Part shown: positions 9,661 to 19,020 of the stretch, in pieces
How the letters are laid out: each line of letters opens with the position of its first letter
Position numbering within the stretch: position 1 is the stretch's first letter
NCBI GenBank assembly: GCA_964439625.1
Contig: CAYTPI010000003.1
Coordinates: 62,001 to 126,000 of the forward strand
Length of the DNA stretch: 64,000 nt
From: CAYTPI01 sp964439625
GTDB lineage: Bacteria; Chloroflexota; Anaerolineae; Aggregatilineales; UBA3940
Direction of reading: 5' to 3'
Program-made: the position numbers and the translations under genes
Notes under the pieces: generated by a model
What the model was told of the DNA's origin: nothing
The model's input: the letters and a program-made list of their open reading frames with translations, nothing else
The model's database searches: none

Positions 9661-10032
9661 TTATTTGCCTTCCTGGTTTTGAGATAATAGATCGAGCTTA
9701 CGCTCGGCTGAATGCTGGATGGCATCATCATCATAGTACAAGTCTGCACGCACAGTGTAATCTCCTTCAGTTGGCGGTTGCCGAAGGTGCAACGTCACGC
9801 TGATCGTATTTTGTAGCGTTTCGATAATTGTCAAAGAGGACAGTTCCTCACCAGCAGGGTTAAATGCTCTAATTGTCAGGTTGGGGCGATCTGCTGGCGT
9901 GAACTGTGTTGTCTCGAGTGTGACCTTAAGGCGCGTCTGATTAGGGTAGGGTTCAATCTGAATATCCTCCACTTTAATCTGGTAGCGCGGCTTAGGGATA
10001 TTTCCTGGATCATCATAGAAATTGATATTCAT
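9661..10032 (-). CDS. Conserved hypothetical beta-rich protein
   Basis: A 123-residue protein with no signal peptide or membrane segment. Alternating hydrophobic residues suggest an immunoglobulin-like beta sandwich (for example KVTLETTQF, and SVTLHLRQPPTEGDYTV). No catalytic motif is visible and I do not recognise a named family. It sits immediately upstream of the Ser/Thr kinase, with its 3' end supplying the kinase ribosome-binding site, so the two are almost certainly cotranscribed. A role linked to the kinase is therefore inferred only from position. Confidence 0.75.
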   Translation of the reverse strand: MNINFYDDPGNIPKPRYQIKVEDIQIEPYPNQTRLKVTLETTQFTPADRPNLTIRAFNPAGEELSSLTIIETLQNTISVTLHLRQPPTEGDYTVRADLYYDDDAIQHSAERKLDLLSQNQEGK

Positions 10033-10105
10033 ATTGCGATTATATGTTAGCGGGCAACGTCAATACAAGAACATTAATAATCATTTTTGCTACAATTTTC
10101 CTCAG

Positions 10106-11065
10106 CTAAGTTGAATAGGCTGCTGCAAGTCGTTTAGCATCCGCTGCAATTTCAGTACGAAGAGTAGGTGGAGCTAAAACTTCAACTGCACTACCCCAAC
10201 TGCGTATCCATGGGCGCATTTCACGAGTGTCTGCGACTACAATTTCCATCTGAGTCGATCCATCTGGCTCTTCATATAATGTTTGACTGGGGTGCCAGAT
10301 ACGTTCGGTAATGAACGTCCCCACTTCCGCAGAAAAGCGTAAACGTACCGTCGTAGGCTCCCCACTTGCCATAATGCCCCAAGCTTTGGCAAAGTGCTGT
10401 ACGAGATCAAATGTAAAGGACGTATCGAACGGTTCAGTGGTCGGCTCTACATGAGTGACACGTTCTAATTTAAACGTCCGTGTCGCTTGGGCGGATTCAT
10501 CGTACCCGACAACGTAATGTCCTCCTGTGGAGGATGGTTCAATTGCATAGGGTGACAGCTTGCGCTGCTTAACATCGTCACTGCTGCGAGAGCGATACCA
10601 AAGATTAACCTTTGTTTGTTCTGCCCATGCATTTGATATGACTTCCAAAACGTTGACGAAAAATTCGTTTACTGGACGCTCACGAATCATGTTAGCAGTT
10701 TGTGCCACCTGCTCCGAGAGCGGATCAGGAAAGGCTGTCGCCAGTTTGTTCAAAGCAGCGATAATGTGTGGGTTATGCTCGTCGGAATGCCGAGAAAGCA
10801 GGCGGGCCGCTATGTAGAGAGCCATGGCTTCGTGAAAGCGTAAGCGAACCACCGCAAGGTAATTGTCGCGTACGATGCCGTAAGAACCATTGTCCTGCCA
10901 AATTGGAACGCCACTTGCCTCCAATACTTCTAGGTCACGGTAGATTGTCCGGCGATTGACACCACAAGCCGTTGCAATCTCGATGACTTTTAACCCTCGG
11001 GGTTGGCGAAAGAGCAAATTTTCAATTTGCCGCAGACGTGCGGCCCTCCCAACTGCACGGTTCAT
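10106..11065 (-). CDS. WYL-domain transcriptional regulator (HTH_11 type)
   Basis: A 319-residue regulator. The N-terminal winged helix (about 10-65) reads RQIENLLFRQPRG and GVNRRTIYRDLEVLE, typical of the DeoR-like HTH_11 fold. The middle carries a WYL domain (about 150-230) whose signature is here KVNLWYRSR, and the C-terminus a WCX-like extension. WYL domains bind nucleic-acid or small-molecule ligands, often linked to DNA damage or nucleotides. It lies 15 bases downstream of a NUDIX hydrolase gene, consistent with a nucleotide-related job, though the ligand and target promoter cannot be told from sequence. Confidence 0.9.
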   Translation of the reverse strand: MNRAVGRAARLRQIENLLFRQPRGLKVIEIATACGVNRRTIYRDLEVLEASGVPIWQDNGSYGIVRDNYLAVVRLRFHEAMALYIAARLLSRHSDEHNPHIIAALNKLATAFPDPLSEQVAQTANMIRERPVNEFFVNVLEVISNAWAEQTKVNLWYRSRSSDDVKQRKLSPYAIEPSSTGGHYVVGYDESAQATRTFKLERVTHVEPTTEPFDTSFTFDLVQHFAKAWGIMASGEPTTVRLRFSAEVGTFITERIWHPSQTLYEEPDGSTQMEIVVADTREMRPWIRSWGSAVEVLAPPTLRTEIAADAKRLAAAYST

Positions 11066-11080
11066 AATGTGACCTCGCTG

Positions 11081-11593
11081 TTAACGGTCGATTTCAATTT
11101 GCAAAGTATCTGCTTCATCATACCAATAGCGTGCCGAAAACTGCTTACCGTCTTCAAGAGCCCCAAGTGCATTTGGAAGAAGTGTTGGCAAATCTTCAAC
11201 AGCAATCTTTGGCGTAACTGTCTGCCAACGCATCCAGTGTAACGCACCTTCTTTTGATTCAATTGTGGATGGACGTTCAGTAAGCTTGCAAGAGAAGACA
11301 AACAACATAATCCCGGTTTGCTGCCCCGCATCGATATTCACAGTTCCAACAGATCGCAGAGCAAGTCCACTTATTCCTGTCTCCTCTTGTAGTTCTCGAT
11401 GCGCTGCCTGCAAGACTGTTTCACCACGTTCAATGTGGCCCCCTACCCCGTTGAATTTCCCAGCCCATATTTTTTTATGATGTGCAGCCTCTATGAGCAG
11501 CACATCGTTTTTAACAAAGATAAAAATAAGCACACGCGGTATGACGTTATAACGCTGTTTTGAAACCGACACACCTTGATCTTTGGCAGGCAT
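11081..11593 (-). CDS. NUDIX hydrolase
   Basis: The protein carries a complete NUDIX box, GGHIERGETVLQAAHRELQE followed by ETGI, matching Gx5Ex7REUxEExGU (about residues 49-72), so it should hydrolyse a nucleoside diphosphate linked to another moiety. The substrate cannot be predicted; the arrangement resembles MutT/8-oxo-dGTP-type proteins. The start was set at the ATG at 11593, because AAGGAGGG lies just 5 bases upstream; a longer frame from 11623 has no such site. The gene is followed 15 bases later by the WYL regulator. Confidence 0.9.
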   Translation of the reverse strand: MPAKDQGVSVSKQRYNVIPRVLIFIFVKNDVLLIEAAHHKKIWAGKFNGVGGHIERGETVLQAAHRELQEETGISGLALRSVGTVNIDAGQQTGIMLFVFSCKLTERPSTIESKEGALHWMRWQTVTPKIAVEDLPTLLPNALGALEDGKQFSARYWYDEADTLQIEIDR

Positions 11594-11685
11594 TACGCCC
11601 TCCTTGTTTGTTGTAGTACTCACATGTTAGCCAGGAAAACTTGCGACCATTTACCACTTGAAAGCGTAAGATTCATTGAGGCAAC

Positions 11686-11713
11686 TTGCAGAAGCACTAT
11701 CCCAATTTATAAT
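11686..11713 (+). promoter_or_regulatory. Putative promoter of the SPFH gene pair
   Basis: TTGCAG (11686-11691), 16-base spacer, perfect TATAAT (11708-11713). It lies about 100 bases before the start at 11818 and points toward the helical-protein/SPFH pair. Confidence 0.55.
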
Positions 11714-11817
11714 GGTCATGGTGACTGTACACGTCAAGCCATATTATTTAGCCTCAGGCATCCAGCGTTACCCGTAACCTAATTGTTGAACATCGTCGAC
11801 TTGAGAAAGGGTTTTAT

Positions 11818-12348
11818 ATGGTGGATTTTTACCAGAAAATTACTGACATGCAGAAGTTACCAGAAGACGTTATACGTTTCATTCCTGGCTTGAAGCAAAT
11901 GTTTGAGAAAGAGGATCGACGTCAGGCAGATCGACTGTTACGAGAGTACATTGCCACACAATACGAGGAAGTGCTGGGCGAATTCAACAAGCTCCAACGA
12001 AAGATGATGGACAACGGCGGACTCAGCGGCATGGAGCAAACTCAGCGCATCGATACAAAGCTACAGACATTTATCGACCGCATCCGCAGTGCAGCAGAGG
12101 GCTACTCTAGCGTTTTTGATGCAGTTAAAATTGATGCTGAAGTCCTTGAGCGCGTGTATGCCTTTGATAACGCTTTGCTGTCGTATAAGGGTCAGTTCGA
12201 GGCGGGCCTTAGCGAGATGGATAAAGCCATTGGCACAGATGCACTCTCTGATGTGCTGTATCAACTCGAAGAAATTGCCACTGAGGCCAACAATACGTTT
12301 AAGCGTCGCGCTGAAGTAATGCAGGGCGTTTCACCAGATGCGGTCTAG
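11818..12348 (+). CDS. Helical hypothetical protein paired with SPFH protein
   Basis: A 176-residue protein, soluble by composition, with long amphipathic helices and probable coiled coil from about residue 35 to 165 (for example EEVLGEFNKLQRKMM). No enzyme motif is seen. It is the first gene of a two-gene unit, 47 bases before the SPFH-domain gene, which suggests a partner or regulator of that protein. I do not recognise the family by name. The start has GAGAAAGG about 8 bases upstream. Confidence 0.8.
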   Translation: MVDFYQKITDMQKLPEDVIRFIPGLKQMFEKEDRRQADRLLREYIATQYEEVLGEFNKLQRKMMDNGGLSGMEQTQRIDTKLQTFIDRIRSAAEGYSSVFDAVKIDAEVLERVYAFDNALLSYKGQFEAGLSEMDKAIGTDALSDVLYQLEEIATEANNTFKRRAEVMQGVSPDAV

Positions 12349-12395
12349 TTGTTAGCATATTGGAACTATAAGCAGAGTCATAAAAGGAGATTTTC

Positions 12396-13412
12396 GTGGG
12401 TGGACGACGTATTTTTGACATTATTGAACATCCGAATGTGGGTCGTGAAGAAATGTTGTATCGCGAGCCGCAGGCCGGAAGCGGCGATTTTCGGCTAGGT
12501 TCTCAACTGATTGTTCGTGAGAATCAAGCAGCGGTATTTGTCCGTGGCGGTCGCGCATTAGATACATTCCGGGCAGGCACACACACACTGACTACAGCGA
12601 ATATCCCATTGCTTGAGGATATTATCGGCAAGCCATTCCGTGGTGAGACGCCATTCAAGGCTGAGGTCTATTTCGTAAACATGGCTGATATGCCAGCCGT
12701 TGGTTGGGGGACATCGCAACCACTTGCGCTTGAAACACCAGGCAAAGGGCTTGGTTGGTTACTACTACAAGGCCATGGCATTATGGACATCTCAATCAGT
12801 GATCCACAGCGCTTTACGAAGCAATATGGCATCGGCAAAGCGATTGTTCGCCTAGACGACGTCAAAGAACGGTTACTTACGCTCGTCCTTGGTGAACTTC
12901 AAGACATTATCGCTACCCATTCTCCGCCTGACCTAATGGGCCTTAACCGAATGATTAGTGAAGTTGAAGCAGCCGCGTTGGCTCAACTTCGAGATAAGTT
13001 CGAACAAGTTGGGTTGACACTCAAAGCTTTTGAGATGAAGCCGCTCACAGCGGCTAAAACATCCGCTGAAGATTTGCGCAATATGGGCCTGCTCGACTTA
13101 GCGACGTACCAAGGTTTGCAGGCAGCCGATGCGTTACGAGATGCAGCTCGCAACGAGGGTGGTGGTGCTGCTGGTACCGGAGTTGGGCTTGGTGCCGGCT
13201 TAGGATTAGGCCAGATGATGGCTGGAGCCTTTGGTCAGCAGCAACAACCTCAGCAACAAGCCCCGCAGAGTAATGCCCCACAAACTGCGGCAGATATTCA
13301 AAATATGCTTGACTCTCTTGACATGCGTCTGGCTAATGGTGAAATAAGTGAGACCGCTTACGAGCGTTTAGTCTCCAAATGGCAGGCTCGCCTCGACGAT
13401 ATGAGCAGCTGA
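12396..13412 (+). CDS. SPFH-domain protein (YdjI/virion-core-like)
   Basis: A 338-residue protein of the YdjI branch of the SPFH (stomatin/prohibitin/flotillin/HflK) superfamily. The SPFH core spans about 25-220 (LIVRENQAAVFVRGG, FRAGTHTLTTANIP). No membrane segment is seen. A Gly/Gln-rich low-complexity linker (about 250-290) leads to a short C-terminal helical hairpin similar to SHOCT modules (NGEISETAYERL). Start is a GTG with AAAAGGAG 7 bases upstream. The family is tied to membrane-stress responses, often with PspA-like proteins, none of which is seen here. Confidence 0.87.
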   Translation: MGGRRIFDIIEHPNVGREEMLYREPQAGSGDFRLGSQLIVRENQAAVFVRGGRALDTFRAGTHTLTTANIPLLEDIIGKPFRGETPFKAEVYFVNMADMPAVGWGTSQPLALETPGKGLGWLLLQGHGIMDISISDPQRFTKQYGIGKAIVRLDDVKERLLTLVLGELQDIIATHSPPDLMGLNRMISEVEAAALAQLRDKFEQVGLTLKAFEMKPLTAAKTSAEDLRNMGLLDLATYQGLQAADALRDAARNEGGGAAGTGVGLGAGLGLGQMMAGAFGQQQQPQQQAPQSNAPQTAADIQNMLDSLDMRLANGEISETAYERLVSKWQARLDDMSS

Positions 13413-13430
13413 TCACGCTTACTATACTTG

Positions 13431-13457
13431 AATAGGGCGATAGTTTGTCGCCCTATT
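13431..13457. terminator. Bidirectional terminator between SPFH and GT39 genes
   Basis: Perfect 10-bp stem AATAGGGCGA (13431-13440) and TCGCCCTATT (13448-13457), 7-base loop, followed by TTATTT on the plus side. It overlaps the stop of the convergent glycosyltransferase gene. Confidence 0.82.
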
Positions 13458-15309
13458 TTATTTCGACTTCGGTAAGCGTCACGCTGTCTTCGCCTGCTGT
13501 GGTACGCAGCCGTTCTCCAGTTTGGACATCATACCACCCTACCCGAATCTCATAGTTACCCACTGGGAGCAGGCCGACTCCAGGCAGATAGTAAACATCA
13601 CGATACTGTTCCAAGTTGGCCCACTGCTCGCTAGAAACTCGCCCATATTGAGGCAGGTGATCATCTTGAGCGACCAGCTTTCCTGATGGCATTTGTATTA
13701 CATGCATAAACGTTGTTAAACCAGAGCTAGCGTCTGAAATTGGCTCCCAGATAACTGATACATACTCTGGAAATTGATTTATAGTCGAGAACTGTTGAAC
13801 TGTATAACCAACCAGATGAACGGTCGAAGCAAAGTCAGTTGAGCGCAGTGTCTCAGGCTGTATATCCCTCTGTCCGTAATCAGCGAACTGCATTACACGA
13901 GAGACGCCAAACCAGTGATCAGAGAGTAGTTGAGCATTATCAACAAGGTAACTGTACACAACTTGTTCTTGATCCCACACACCTTGAACTGGCATAAACC
14001 AAAGACGATCATAATTAGATAGGGCCGTTTGCAAATAACGGTCTGTATTATCGCGAGAAGCATAGCGGTCTAGCGGTACGATAACATGTTGATGCCGGTT
14101 CTTGAGGTAATAGTCGTATGCAGGGCCAGGAATATTCCGGACAACAAGATCATCTTCCTCAACATTTGCGTCTAGATAGTCACTTATTTGAGACCAAGGT
14201 GGCGCTTTAGCATAAGTGGGCAGCTCAAAATAAGCCCAATAGGATATAGCATTGACGCCAACAATCAATAGTACAACAACGGCAAAAGCAAGTTTATTCT
14301 GTTTTGAGAGCCAACCCAGGGTTAATGCTAGCATTAGCATCAATGGCATCACGCCACCAACGGTGTATCTGGAGCGGAAATAGCCCTCCCCTGTCACGAT
14401 TGTAAAGAGCGACAACAACAGAATCGGGAACGCTACGTAGACGATCAACCAAATTGTTGTCAGTTGGAACTGCTTGATGAGTAAATATACGGCAGCAGCA
14501 AGGAGAGCGGCAGCAGCCATGGCAGAGGCAATCGTCAAGTGCGTTTGCTCTAGTGGAAATGTCGGCCCTGCAAACTGTCGAATTAAGGCTTCAAAAGGTT
14601 TCGGTCTGCCACCGGTCGGTGCATAACCACTATTAAGTAATGATGGCCTCAGCAACCAGGGGATGGTGAGAAGCCCAGTTACACTAAGTGACGTTACCCA
14701 AGCCCTTATAAACTGACGATTGTAGAGCACGATAACCGCCAGACAAAGATGATGTGCGATTAGTATAAATACTTCAAGATAGTAAGTGTGAAATGCTAAG
14801 GCAGATGACAATCCAAATATAAACCACCTAGATTTTTGGTCTGGATGCTGAAGCACACGGATAAGCAACAAGGCGTTTAGAGCACTCAAGCCCATCCATA
14901 AGGCGTATTGACGAGCATCTTGGGCATTCCATATGGCTTGCATACTGCTGGCGGTTAAAAACGCTGCTAGAAGCCCAACCCGCCCGTCAAGGAACCAAAG
15001 TCCAATTCGGTAAGCACTGGCAACCATCAGCATTGAGGCAGTAACTGACAAATAGCGCAGTGCAAACTCTGACTCACCTACCCCAGCAGCCCAGCCATAA
15101 AAAGTAAGTAAAGCGACCGGTGGCTGTGGATCAATGACGGCGATTTCAGTGAGCAAGTAATGAACATCGCGCGCTAACCAGTTGACGGCACTAAAGGCTT
15201 CATCACCACTGAGTGAGTAAAAGGCAAGATTATGCAAGCGCAGAAAATAGGCCGCTAAGAGGATGGCAACCAAATATAGAAGATTATGTCGTCTTTTGGA
15301 CATTATCAA
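13453..15309 (-). CDS. GT39-family (PMT/ArnT-like) membrane glycosyltransferase
   Basis: A 618-residue integral membrane protein. Ten or more hydrophobic segments fill about residues 8-365, and the first outer loop contains the acidic SGDEAFSAVNW motif expected of the metal/lipid-sugar-binding loop in GT39 enzymes. The C-terminal 250 residues form a soluble external domain with a beta-rich end. Such enzymes move sugars from polyprenyl-phosphate carriers to proteins or lipids on the outer face; the acceptor is unknown. An upstream ATG at 15309 and one at 15303 are both possible starts. It is probably the last gene of the run with hflX upstream. Confidence 0.85.
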   Translation of the reverse strand: MIMSKRRHNLLYLVAILLAAYFLRLHNLAFYSLSGDEAFSAVNWLARDVHYLLTEIAVIDPQPPVALLTFYGWAAGVGESEFALRYLSVTASMLMVASAYRIGLWFLDGRVGLLAAFLTASSMQAIWNAQDARQYALWMGLSALNALLLIRVLQHPDQKSRWFIFGLSSALAFHTYYLEVFILIAHHLCLAVIVLYNRQFIRAWVTSLSVTGLLTIPWLLRPSLLNSGYAPTGGRPKPFEALIRQFAGPTFPLEQTHLTIASAMAAAALLAAAVYLLIKQFQLTTIWLIVYVAFPILLLSLFTIVTGEGYFRSRYTVGGVMPLMLMLALTLGWLSKQNKLAFAVVVLLIVGVNAISYWAYFELPTYAKAPPWSQISDYLDANVEEDDLVVRNIPGPAYDYYLKNRHQHVIVPLDRYASRDNTDRYLQTALSNYDRLWFMPVQGVWDQEQVVYSYLVDNAQLLSDHWFGVSRVMQFADYGQRDIQPETLRSTDFASTVHLVGYTVQQFSTINQFPEYVSVIWEPISDASSGLTTFMHVIQMPSGKLVAQDDHLPQYGRVSSEQWANLEQYRDVYYLPGVGLLPVGNYEIRVGWYDVQTGERLRTTAGEDSVTLTEVEIK

Positions 15310-15359
15310 ATTACGTTGACCGTCTACGTCAAATCGTTAGAGAACAACACATCAATAAA

Positions 15360-16667
15360 TCAATCACTATGCGAAAGTAACTCAAACTCTTTGTAGATAT
15401 AAGCGATTTGTGCAGGCAGCAACCCAGTCAAGATAAGACCACTGTCGGTATGTTCTTCATTCTCGACGGCAGCATTATCATAAAACTTAGAAATCAGATC
15501 ACCGCGTGTATACGGAACGACGACTTTGAGTCGAATTAGCTTTGCTGAAAGCAATTCATCAAGATGGGCGCGCAGTTCGTCAAGACCTTCGCCCGTATGG
15601 GCAGAGACAAACAAGTCCTCGCTGTAGGTTGCTTTTAATTCTACAATCTGATCAGCTTCTAACTGATCGAGTTTATTAAACACAAGCAGTTGCTCCAGCG
15701 ACTCAAGCTTCAAGTCATTATAAAGTACGGACTGCACAGTCTGGATGTGTTCAAACATATGGGGGTTAGACGCATCAACAACATGGAGGACAATCTCTGC
15801 TTCGGAAATACCTTCTAGTGTGGCTTGGAAGGCATCGAACAAGGAGTGTGGCAGTTTTTGAATGAACCCTACGGTGTCCGTCAGTAGAAAATCATGCCCG
15901 CTGGGCAGCGAGACACGCCGAGTGGTCGGGTCAAGTGTGGCAAAAAGCTGGTCGGCAGCATAAACGCCCGCCCCCGAAAGCGCGTTGAGTAATGTAGACT
16001 TACCAGCGTTGGTGTACCCAACCAGTGAAACAATTGGTATGGCGGCCTCACGGCGTTTTGAGCGCTGGCGCGACCGATGCGCTCGTACGTTTTCAAGCTC
16101 GTTTCGCAGATGAGTGATCCGGCGTTGAATTTCACGGCGATCCGTTTCAAGCTGAGTCTCACCGGGTCCGCGTAGGCCAACCCCTCCAGAGCCACCACGC
16201 GCGGCAGCACCACCCGCTTGCCTTGCCAGGTGCGTCCAAGCTCGTGTTAAACGTGGCAACCGATACTGATACTGAGCCAGTTCAACTTGAATTCGCCCGG
16301 CCTTTGTTCGCGCATGGCTGGCGAAAATATCAAGGATTAGTGCGGTACGGTCAAGGACGCGCACATCATCGCTGAATGCTTTTTCAAGCTCACGTTGATG
16401 TCGCGGCGACAACTCGTCGTCAAAGATAACAACATTAGCGCCTAAATTCTCAATCCAATATTTGACTTCTTCGACTTTACCGCTGCCGATATAGGTGGCG
16501 GGGTCTGGGTGGTTAACTTTTTGCGTGGCTTGACCAACGACTTCAATATTAGCCGTATCAGCCAGAAGATGGAGCTCCTCGAGCGATGCTTCTACCTCAA
16601 GACCCCCAGAATGGCGGACGTCTACCCCAACTAAGAAGGCTTTATCTACTGAAGAAAATATTTCCAT
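15360..16667 (-). CDS. hflX: GTPase HflX
   Basis: HflX is a ribosome-associated GTPase that splits stalled ribosomes, particularly under heat stress. The 435-residue protein has the N-terminal HflX nucleotide-binding domain, with DDELSPRHQRELE and the glycine-rich GGSGGVGLRGPGE, then the G domain with G1 GYTNAGKST, G3 DTVGF and G4 NKLD, all intact. TAGGA sits just upstream of the ATG. It lies between the aminotransferase and GT39 genes on the same strand, spaced by about 50 bases each; this looks like chance clustering of housekeeping genes. Confidence 0.96.
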   Translation of the reverse strand: MEIFSSVDKAFLVGVDVRHSGGLEVEASLEELHLLADTANIEVVGQATQKVNHPDPATYIGSGKVEEVKYWIENLGANVVIFDDELSPRHQRELEKAFSDDVRVLDRTALILDIFASHARTKAGRIQVELAQYQYRLPRLTRAWTHLARQAGGAAARGGSGGVGLRGPGETQLETDRREIQRRITHLRNELENVRAHRSRQRSKRREAAIPIVSLVGYTNAGKSTLLNALSGAGVYAADQLFATLDPTTRRVSLPSGHDFLLTDTVGFIQKLPHSLFDAFQATLEGISEAEIVLHVVDASNPHMFEHIQTVQSVLYNDLKLESLEQLLVFNKLDQLEADQIVELKATYSEDLFVSAHTGEGLDELRAHLDELLSAKLIRLKVVVPYTRGDLISKFYDNAAVENEEHTDSGLILTGLLPAQIAYIYKEFELLSHSD

Positions 16668-16714
16668 TTAAATCCTAACAACAAGATAATAACTACACGA
16701 AGTTTTTGTGTTAC

Positions 16715-17887
16715 TTATAGCTTAGCATACCATGATTCTAGCCGCTGCATAGCTTCACGAATACGCGGTATGGGCTGAACAATAGAGAAACGCACATACC
16801 CGCGGCCTCCTGGACCATACATACTACCTGGGGTCAAAGAAACATGTGCCTGTTCACGAGCACGCTGTGCGTAGCCAACATCATCACCATCATCTACTTG
16901 AGCCCAGACATACAGGGTACCACGCGGGCTTTCGCCTGAAAGCCCAATTGAAGGAAGATGCTGCATGATGACATCTCGCCGGCGCGCGTATTCTAAGTTA
17001 CGGGCTACGATCCAATCTTCTGAGACAGCCGTCAGGGCCGCCACGGCGGCAAGTTGCACAGCCTTAAATAGACCACTATCCACGTTACTTTTTACCGATA
17101 GCAGTCCCCAAATGAGATCTGGCTGTCCTACCGCCGCGCCAACACGCCACCCCGCCATATTGAAAGTCTTTGACATTGACGTAAACTCGATGCCTATTGT
17201 TTCAGCGCCATCAATCTGAAAAATACTCGGTGGCTTGGAACCATCAAAGACTACGTCAGCGTATGGATTATCAGAAGCAAGTACAATATTATGTTCAATA
17301 CAAAATTCAACGATTGGTCGCAATTCCTCAAGGGAGATGACGGCGCCAGTCGGATTGTGTGGGTAGTTTATCCACATGAGCTTTGCACTGGCAGCAACAT
17401 CTGCTGGAATATCGGCTAAGGCGGGCAAGTAATTATTGTCTGGGTTCAATGTGAACACGGTTGGTAGCGCACCAACCAGATTCGCGCCGCGTTCATACGA
17501 GGGATACCCAAGTGACGGTACTAGCACAACATCACTGGGGTTTAAGAGCGCTAGACATAAGTTAACAAGCCCTTCTTTTGAACCAATCAAAGGTTGAACC
17601 TGGGTTGCTGGTTCAACCTCAACAGCAAAACGACGGTGGTAGTATGTAGCAATCGCCTGGCGTAATTCAGGCAGACCTACGTACCCACCATACCCGTGGA
17701 TATCTTCTCGCGAGGCTTGCGCCTGAAGTGTCACTATGACGGCAGGTGGCGGTGGTAGATCAGGGCTACCGGCATCGAGGCGAATCACATCATGGCCATC
17801 AGCTGTTAGCCGTGCGATGGTTTTACTAATAGCGGCAAAAGCGTATGGCGGCACAAGGTTAAGCCGCTCTGCGAGTTGAATTCGCAT
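16715..17887 (-). CDS. PLP-dependent class I/II aminotransferase
   Basis: A fold-type I aminotransferase of 390 residues. The PLP lysine lies in SMSKTFNMAGWRVG; other conserved elements are NYPHNPTGAVIS, the DNPYADVVF segment and the C-terminal arginine in YVRFSI. The overall pattern is like aspartate / LL-diaminopimelate aminotransferases, but substrate specificity cannot be told from sequence. It stands between the M28 lipoprotein gene and hflX on the same strand with short gaps. Confidence 0.92.
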   Translation of the reverse strand: MRIQLAERLNLVPPYAFAAISKTIARLTADGHDVIRLDAGSPDLPPPPAVIVTLQAQASREDIHGYGGYVGLPELRQAIATYYHRRFAVEVEPATQVQPLIGSKEGLVNLCLALLNPSDVVLVPSLGYPSYERGANLVGALPTVFTLNPDNNYLPALADIPADVAASAKLMWINYPHNPTGAVISLEELRPIVEFCIEHNIVLASDNPYADVVFDGSKPPSIFQIDGAETIGIEFTSMSKTFNMAGWRVGAAVGQPDLIWGLLSVKSNVDSGLFKAVQLAAVAALTAVSEDWIVARNLEYARRRDVIMQHLPSIGLSGESPRGTLYVWAQVDDGDDVGYAQRAREQAHVSLTPGSMYGPGGRGYVRFSIVQPIPRIREAMQRLESWYAKL

Positions 17888-17930
17888 AAATTATGCCTAC
17901 TCCAATAACAATGATTGAGGGCTATAAAGA

Positions 17931-18920
17931 CTAACTGGCTTCTGGTGGATAAACACCCCCAGACTCTAGGTAAACTTCGATTACTCGCCCCACACGTTCG
18001 AGGCTTTCTGCGCTGAGCTTATCAAGCGTGTCTTCTGTGGTGTGCCAATAAGGGTAATCAAAATCGATCATATCAACGGCTGGAATACCTGCATTGACAA
18101 ACGGGATATGATCATCAAGAATAGTCCATTTAGGTTCATTGATGATCGTATCTTCATAATCAAGATCATCTGCGATACCCCAGAGAATGTCAGTCAGTGA
18201 TTTATCAGAGTTATTCTCACGATAAATTTGCTGGTCAGCATCGCCCACTAAATCAGCGAGGATCATATATTCCGGGTAGTTTACGGGGTCAAGGTTATCA
18301 ACGAAAACAGTTGAGCCAACAATCCAGTCGTAATTTTCAATACGGCCGTTATCTTCCATATCGAAAAAGACCAGCCAGACATCGTGCTCCACTTCTTCAA
18401 CAGCGAGTGTCCGAGCAAGTTCAAGTAGAACAGCAACACCACTAGCCCCATCGTTAGCCCCTGGTACTGGCTGATTTGGCTCATCAGGGTCTTCGTCAGC
18501 GAAAATGCGCGTATCATAATGAGCACCGACAATGATATACGATTCGTTATCCGTCCCTGATTTCGCAATCAGGTTGCGTCCTTCCAGACCTTGGTAGAAA
18601 AACCGTTGATCCTCAACGATGTAGCCATGTTCAGCAGCGACTTCGAGGATGTAATCTCCAGCAGCATAGGACTCTTCAGTTCCAGTAATTCGCGGGCCAA
18701 ACGCCATCTGCTCGGCTGCATAGACCATTGCCTGCTCACCATCAAACGTTAAGTCAGAGCGATCAGGTTCTGGGGTGTTTGGTAACGTTGGCTCAAGAGC
18801 TATCTCAGTTTCTTGAATCTGCTCTAAGGCGACTGCCTGTTGCGAACCATCAATCGTGCGGCAGGCGGATAAACCAAACGTTGTTATCAATACGAGCGCA
18901 CAACGGTAAAAATATTGCAT
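17931..18920 (-). CDS. M28 family zinc-peptidase lipoprotein (glutaminyl-cyclase-like)
   Basis: A 329-residue lipoprotein: signal peptide with lipobox LSAC, Cys20. The M28 domain (about 65-325) shows metal ligands and catalytic residues: GAHYDTR, PGANDGASG, FFDMEDNG, DLVGD and YWHTTEDT. The usual EE pair is ED here, with Glu as the likely base and Asp as the metal ligand, so it should still be active. The DLVGD, DDH and WHT pattern is close to secretory glutaminyl-peptide cyclotransferases, which share this fold, so aminopeptidase or glutaminyl cyclase are both possible. It would act outside the membrane. Confidence 0.88.
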   Translation of the reverse strand: MQYFYRCALVLITTFGLSACRTIDGSQQAVALEQIQETEIALEPTLPNTPEPDRSDLTFDGEQAMVYAAEQMAFGPRITGTEESYAAGDYILEVAAEHGYIVEDQRFFYQGLEGRNLIAKSGTDNESYIIVGAHYDTRIFADEDPDEPNQPVPGANDGASGVAVLLELARTLAVEEVEHDVWLVFFDMEDNGRIENYDWIVGSTVFVDNLDPVNYPEYMILADLVGDADQQIYRENNSDKSLTDILWGIADDLDYEDTIINEPKWTILDDHIPFVNAGIPAVDMIDFDYPYWHTTEDTLDKLSAESLERVGRVIEVYLESGGVYPPEAS

Positions 18921-19020
18921 AGAAAGTGCTCAGCTAGTATTTCTGATAGGTCTGCATTATATTGCTGTGGTAAGCGGTGTACAATAATCGGTGCTAATTT
19001 ACTTTTTCAGATTAAAACCG

